In this document: piece by piece, positions 6,089 to 7,613 of the stretch
How positions within the stretch are numbered: the stretch's first letter is position 1
Layout of the letters: each line of letters starts with the position of its first letter
NCBI GenBank assembly: GCA_903921965.1
Contig: CAIXSE010000175.1
Location: forward strand, 1-7,613
Reading direction: 5' to 3'
Origin: an uncultured Thermoleophilia bacterium
GTDB taxonomy: Bacteria > Actinomycetota > Thermoleophilia > UBA2241
Length of the DNA: 7,613 nt
Made by a program: the position numbers and the translations under genes
The notes under the pieces: generated by a model
What the model was told of the DNA's origin: nothing
The model's input: the letters and a program-made list of their open reading frames with translations, nothing else
Database searches by the model: none

Positions 6089-6772
6089 GTGCACGAGATC
6101 GCCCCGGGCATCCACACCTGGACGGCGCCGCACCCCGAGTACCGGCCGCGGGCCGAGGAGGTCGTGAGCTACGCGCTGCGCGGCGCGGACGCGCTCGCCC
6201 TCGTCGACCCGCTGCTGCCCGCCGACGCGCGGCGGCGCAGGGAGGTGCTGGAGGCGCTCGACGCGCTCGCCGAGGGCGCCCGGCGCGTCGAGCTGCTCGT
6301 CACCATCCCCTACCACACGCGCAGCGCGGAGGAGCTGCTGCTGCGCCACGCCGCCTCCCGGCCGGCGCGGCTGTGGGGCCACGCCAACGTGCGCCGGCGG
6401 CTCGCCGACCCGGGCCTGCTCACGGAGGTGCCGTGGGCGGCGCCGGGCGAGGCCGTGGCCGTCGCGGGCGGCCTCGCGCTCGCGTACACCATCGGACGCC
6501 CGCGCCGCAGCGAGCACCCGTACCTCTTCCCCGCCCTGCGCGCCGTGGTCTTCGGCGACGCCGTCGTCGGCGTGCGGGGCGGCGTGCGGTTCTGGAACCA
6601 GAGCGCGGGCACCGGCGCGGCGTGGTACCGCGACGTGTTCGCGCCCACACTCGCGCCGCTGGCGGCGCAGGACGTGGAGCGCGTGCTCGTCACGCACGGG
6701 CCGCCGGTGCTCGACGACGGGCGGCGAGCGCTCGAAGCGTGCCTCGCCGCCCCGCCCGTGCAGATGTACTGA
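6089..6772 (+). CDS. Metallo-beta-lactamase-fold protein lacking the HxHxDH metal motif
   Basis: The 227-residue product resembles small MBL-fold hydrolases in layout: opening strand IAPGIHTW (4-11), strand ALALVDPLL (35-43, with the usual DP), the motif-2 strand LLVTIPYHTRS (69-79), a late strand VVFGDAVVG (153-161) with the conserved Asp (157), and RVLVTHG (198-204) with the last His (203). Where active enzymes have THxHxDH, this protein has TIPYHTRS; only His 76 remains, followed by Arg 78. H143 may match another ligand. A standard two-metal site cannot form, so the protein may bind one metal, use other chemistry, or be non-catalytic. I recall related proteins with H-x-R in this place, so it may be a subfamily trait rather than decay. 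The start is set by GAGGAGG at 6077. It converges on the AarF gene with a 6-base gap. The fold is likely; the function is unknown. Confidence 0.8.
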   Translation: MHEIAPGIHTWTAPHPEYRPRAEEVVSYALRGADALALVDPLLPADARRRREVLEALDALAEGARRVELLVTIPYHTRSAEELLLRHAASRPARLWGHANVRRRLADPGLLTEVPWAAPGEAVAVAGGLALAYTIGRPRRSEHPYLFPALRAVVFGDAVVGVRGGVRFWNQSAGTGAAWYRDVFAPTLAPLAAQDVERVLVTHGPPVLDDGRRALEACLAAPPVQMY

Positions 6773-6778
6773 CCGCCG

Positions 6779-7613
6779 TCAGCCCACCTCGCGCCGCGCC
6801 TGCCGCCACTTGCGGTACTCGGCGCGGACCAGCCGCACGAGCAGCCAGAAGACGCTGACGAGCGCGGCCACGAGGACGATGCGCGCCCCGATCTGCTCGA
6901 CGGTCGAGAGCCCGACCCGCCCCATCAGGAAGGCGCCGCCGATGATCAGCGACGAGACGATGAGGGCGTAGGCGAGCAGCGTGAACCCGGTCTGGAGGCG
7001 CTCCATGAAGTCGCGGTACTCCGTGGGCCGCACGGAGATGCGGAACTCGCCCTCCCCGGCGCGGCGCAGCACGCGCGTGGCCTGCACCGGCAGGTCGTCG
7101 AAGAAGCGCGCGTAGGCCCGCGCCGAGCGCATCGTCGCCTTGAAGAGGCGCTCGGGCCCGAACTCCTGCGGGACCAGGTGGCGGGCGAACGGCTTGGCCG
7201 CGTCCACCATGCGGAACGTCGGGTCGAGCTGCGAGGCGACGCCGTCGAGCATGCCGAGCGTCGTGATCAGCACCGTGAGCTCGGTGGGCAGGTGCAGGTG
7301 GTGGTCGCGCACGAGGCTGAGGAGCCGCTGCATGAGCTCCTCGAGGCCGCCGCCGGTGCCCTGCGCGCGCCGGTACAGACCCATCAGGCGGCCCATCTCG
7401 ACCTCGAGCCGGGCGACGTCGACCTCGGGCGGCATGCCCGTCATGGCCAGCACCGCCTCGGTGGCCGAGCGTGCGTCGTCGTCGAACACGGCGAGGAGCA
7501 TGTCGAACACCGCGTCGCGGTTGCGCCGCGAGACGCTCGCCGTGCGCCCGAAGTCGACGAAGGCGATGCGCCCGTCCGGCATCGCGAACAGGTTCCCGGC
7601 GTGCGGGTCGGCG
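6779..7613 (-). CDS. AarF/UbiB/ABC1-family atypical kinase, N-terminus cut off by window edge
   Basis: The minus-strand frame enters from the right edge without a start and ends at a TGA (6779-6781), giving about 278 C-terminal codons of a protein usually about 450-560 residues long. The first visible residues, ADPHAGNLF (7587-7612), are the family's DPHxGN motif. VDFGRTA follows, the DFG-like metal-binding motif. Next come helical sequences characteristic of ABC1 proteins (HLPTELTVLITTLGMLDGVA) and two C-terminal membrane helices (around LLAYALIVSSLIIGGAFLMG and IVLVAALVSVFWLLVRLV), with a basic tail. Family members (UbiB, Coq8) are atypical kinases or ATPases that support quinone-lipid metabolism; the substrate in this organism is unknown. 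The ATG at 7582 is internal, not a start, because DPHxGN lies upstream in the same frame. Membrane attachment at the C-terminus fits a UbiB-like protein. Confidence 0.92.
   Translation of the reverse strand, partial: ADPHAGNLFAMPDGRIAFVDFGRTASVSRRNRDAVFDMLLAVFDDDARSATEAVLAMTGMPPEVDVARLEVEMGRLMGLYRRAQGTGGGLEELMQRLLSLVRDHHLHLPTELTVLITTLGMLDGVASQLDPTFRMVDAAKPFARHLVPQEFGPERLFKATMRSARAYARFFDDLPVQATRVLRRAGEGEFRISVRPTEYRDFMERLQTGFTLLAYALIVSSLIIGGAFLMGRVGLSTVEQIGARIVLVAALVSVFWLLVRLVRAEYRKWRQARREVG

Noticed and set aside
5930..6697. A 255-codon minus-strand open frame opposite the MBL-fold gene
   Set aside because: It has a low-complexity Arg/His/Glu-rich translation without domains. The plus-strand frame has a strong ribosome binding site and recognisable fold motifs.
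6769..6782. CTGAC-CGCC-GTCAG hairpin between the convergent MBL and AarF genes
   Set aside because: Two facing TGA stops automatically form a TGA...TCA inverted repeat; only two extra pairs are added. A 5-bp stem is too weak to call a terminator.

Overview
The window is very GC-rich, with G or C at most third codon positions. All six genes look like ordinary chromosomal genes of a high-GC bacterium. An actinobacterial (Actinomycetota) source is my best inference, from base composition, codon use, a possible leaderless start and the gene families. No rRNA, tRNA, CRISPR, insertion sequence or phage gene was seen.

Left part (1-2616). A major facilitator transporter, cut by the left edge, reads leftwards from 1120. 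Diverging from it is a two-gene operon: an SPFH/Band 7 membrane protein (1317-2354) and, 10 bases later, a 61-residue Arc-type ribbon-helix-helix (RHH) DNA-binding protein (2365-2550). Just upstream is a good sigma-70-like promoter whose -10 box sits at the centre of a 32-bp palindrome (1210-1241). The simplest reading is an autoregulated operon, with the RHH protein or an unlinked repressor such as a PadR protein closing the promoter. A GC-rich hairpin lies where this operon meets the next, convergent genes.

Middle part (2615-5899). Two related membrane signalling proteins lie head to tail on the minus strand, 18 bases apart. Each has seven membrane segments, a PAS domain and a GGDEF domain. 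The upstream one has every diguanylate cyclase signature residue and should make cyclic di-GMP. The downstream one has lost most active-site residues (GSDEV for GGDEF; both phosphate-contacting basic residues changed) but keeps the RxxD inhibitory-site motif. It is therefore more likely a sensor, partner or c-di-GMP-binding protein than an enzyme.

Right part (6089-7613). A degenerate metallo-beta-lactamase-fold protein reads rightwards and ends 6 bases from the stop of a convergent, edge-truncated AarF/UbiB/ABC1-type atypical kinase with two C-terminal membrane helices.

No gene-free stretch exceeds 300 bases. The two longest gaps are 1121-1316, which holds the promoter and palindrome, and 5900-6088, which holds a small hairpin, a strong ribosome binding site and presumably divergent promoters that I could not identify. 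The best candidates for something under-described are the SPFH-RHH operon with its palindrome, the active/degenerate GGDEF pair, and the MBL-like protein without the usual metal motif.
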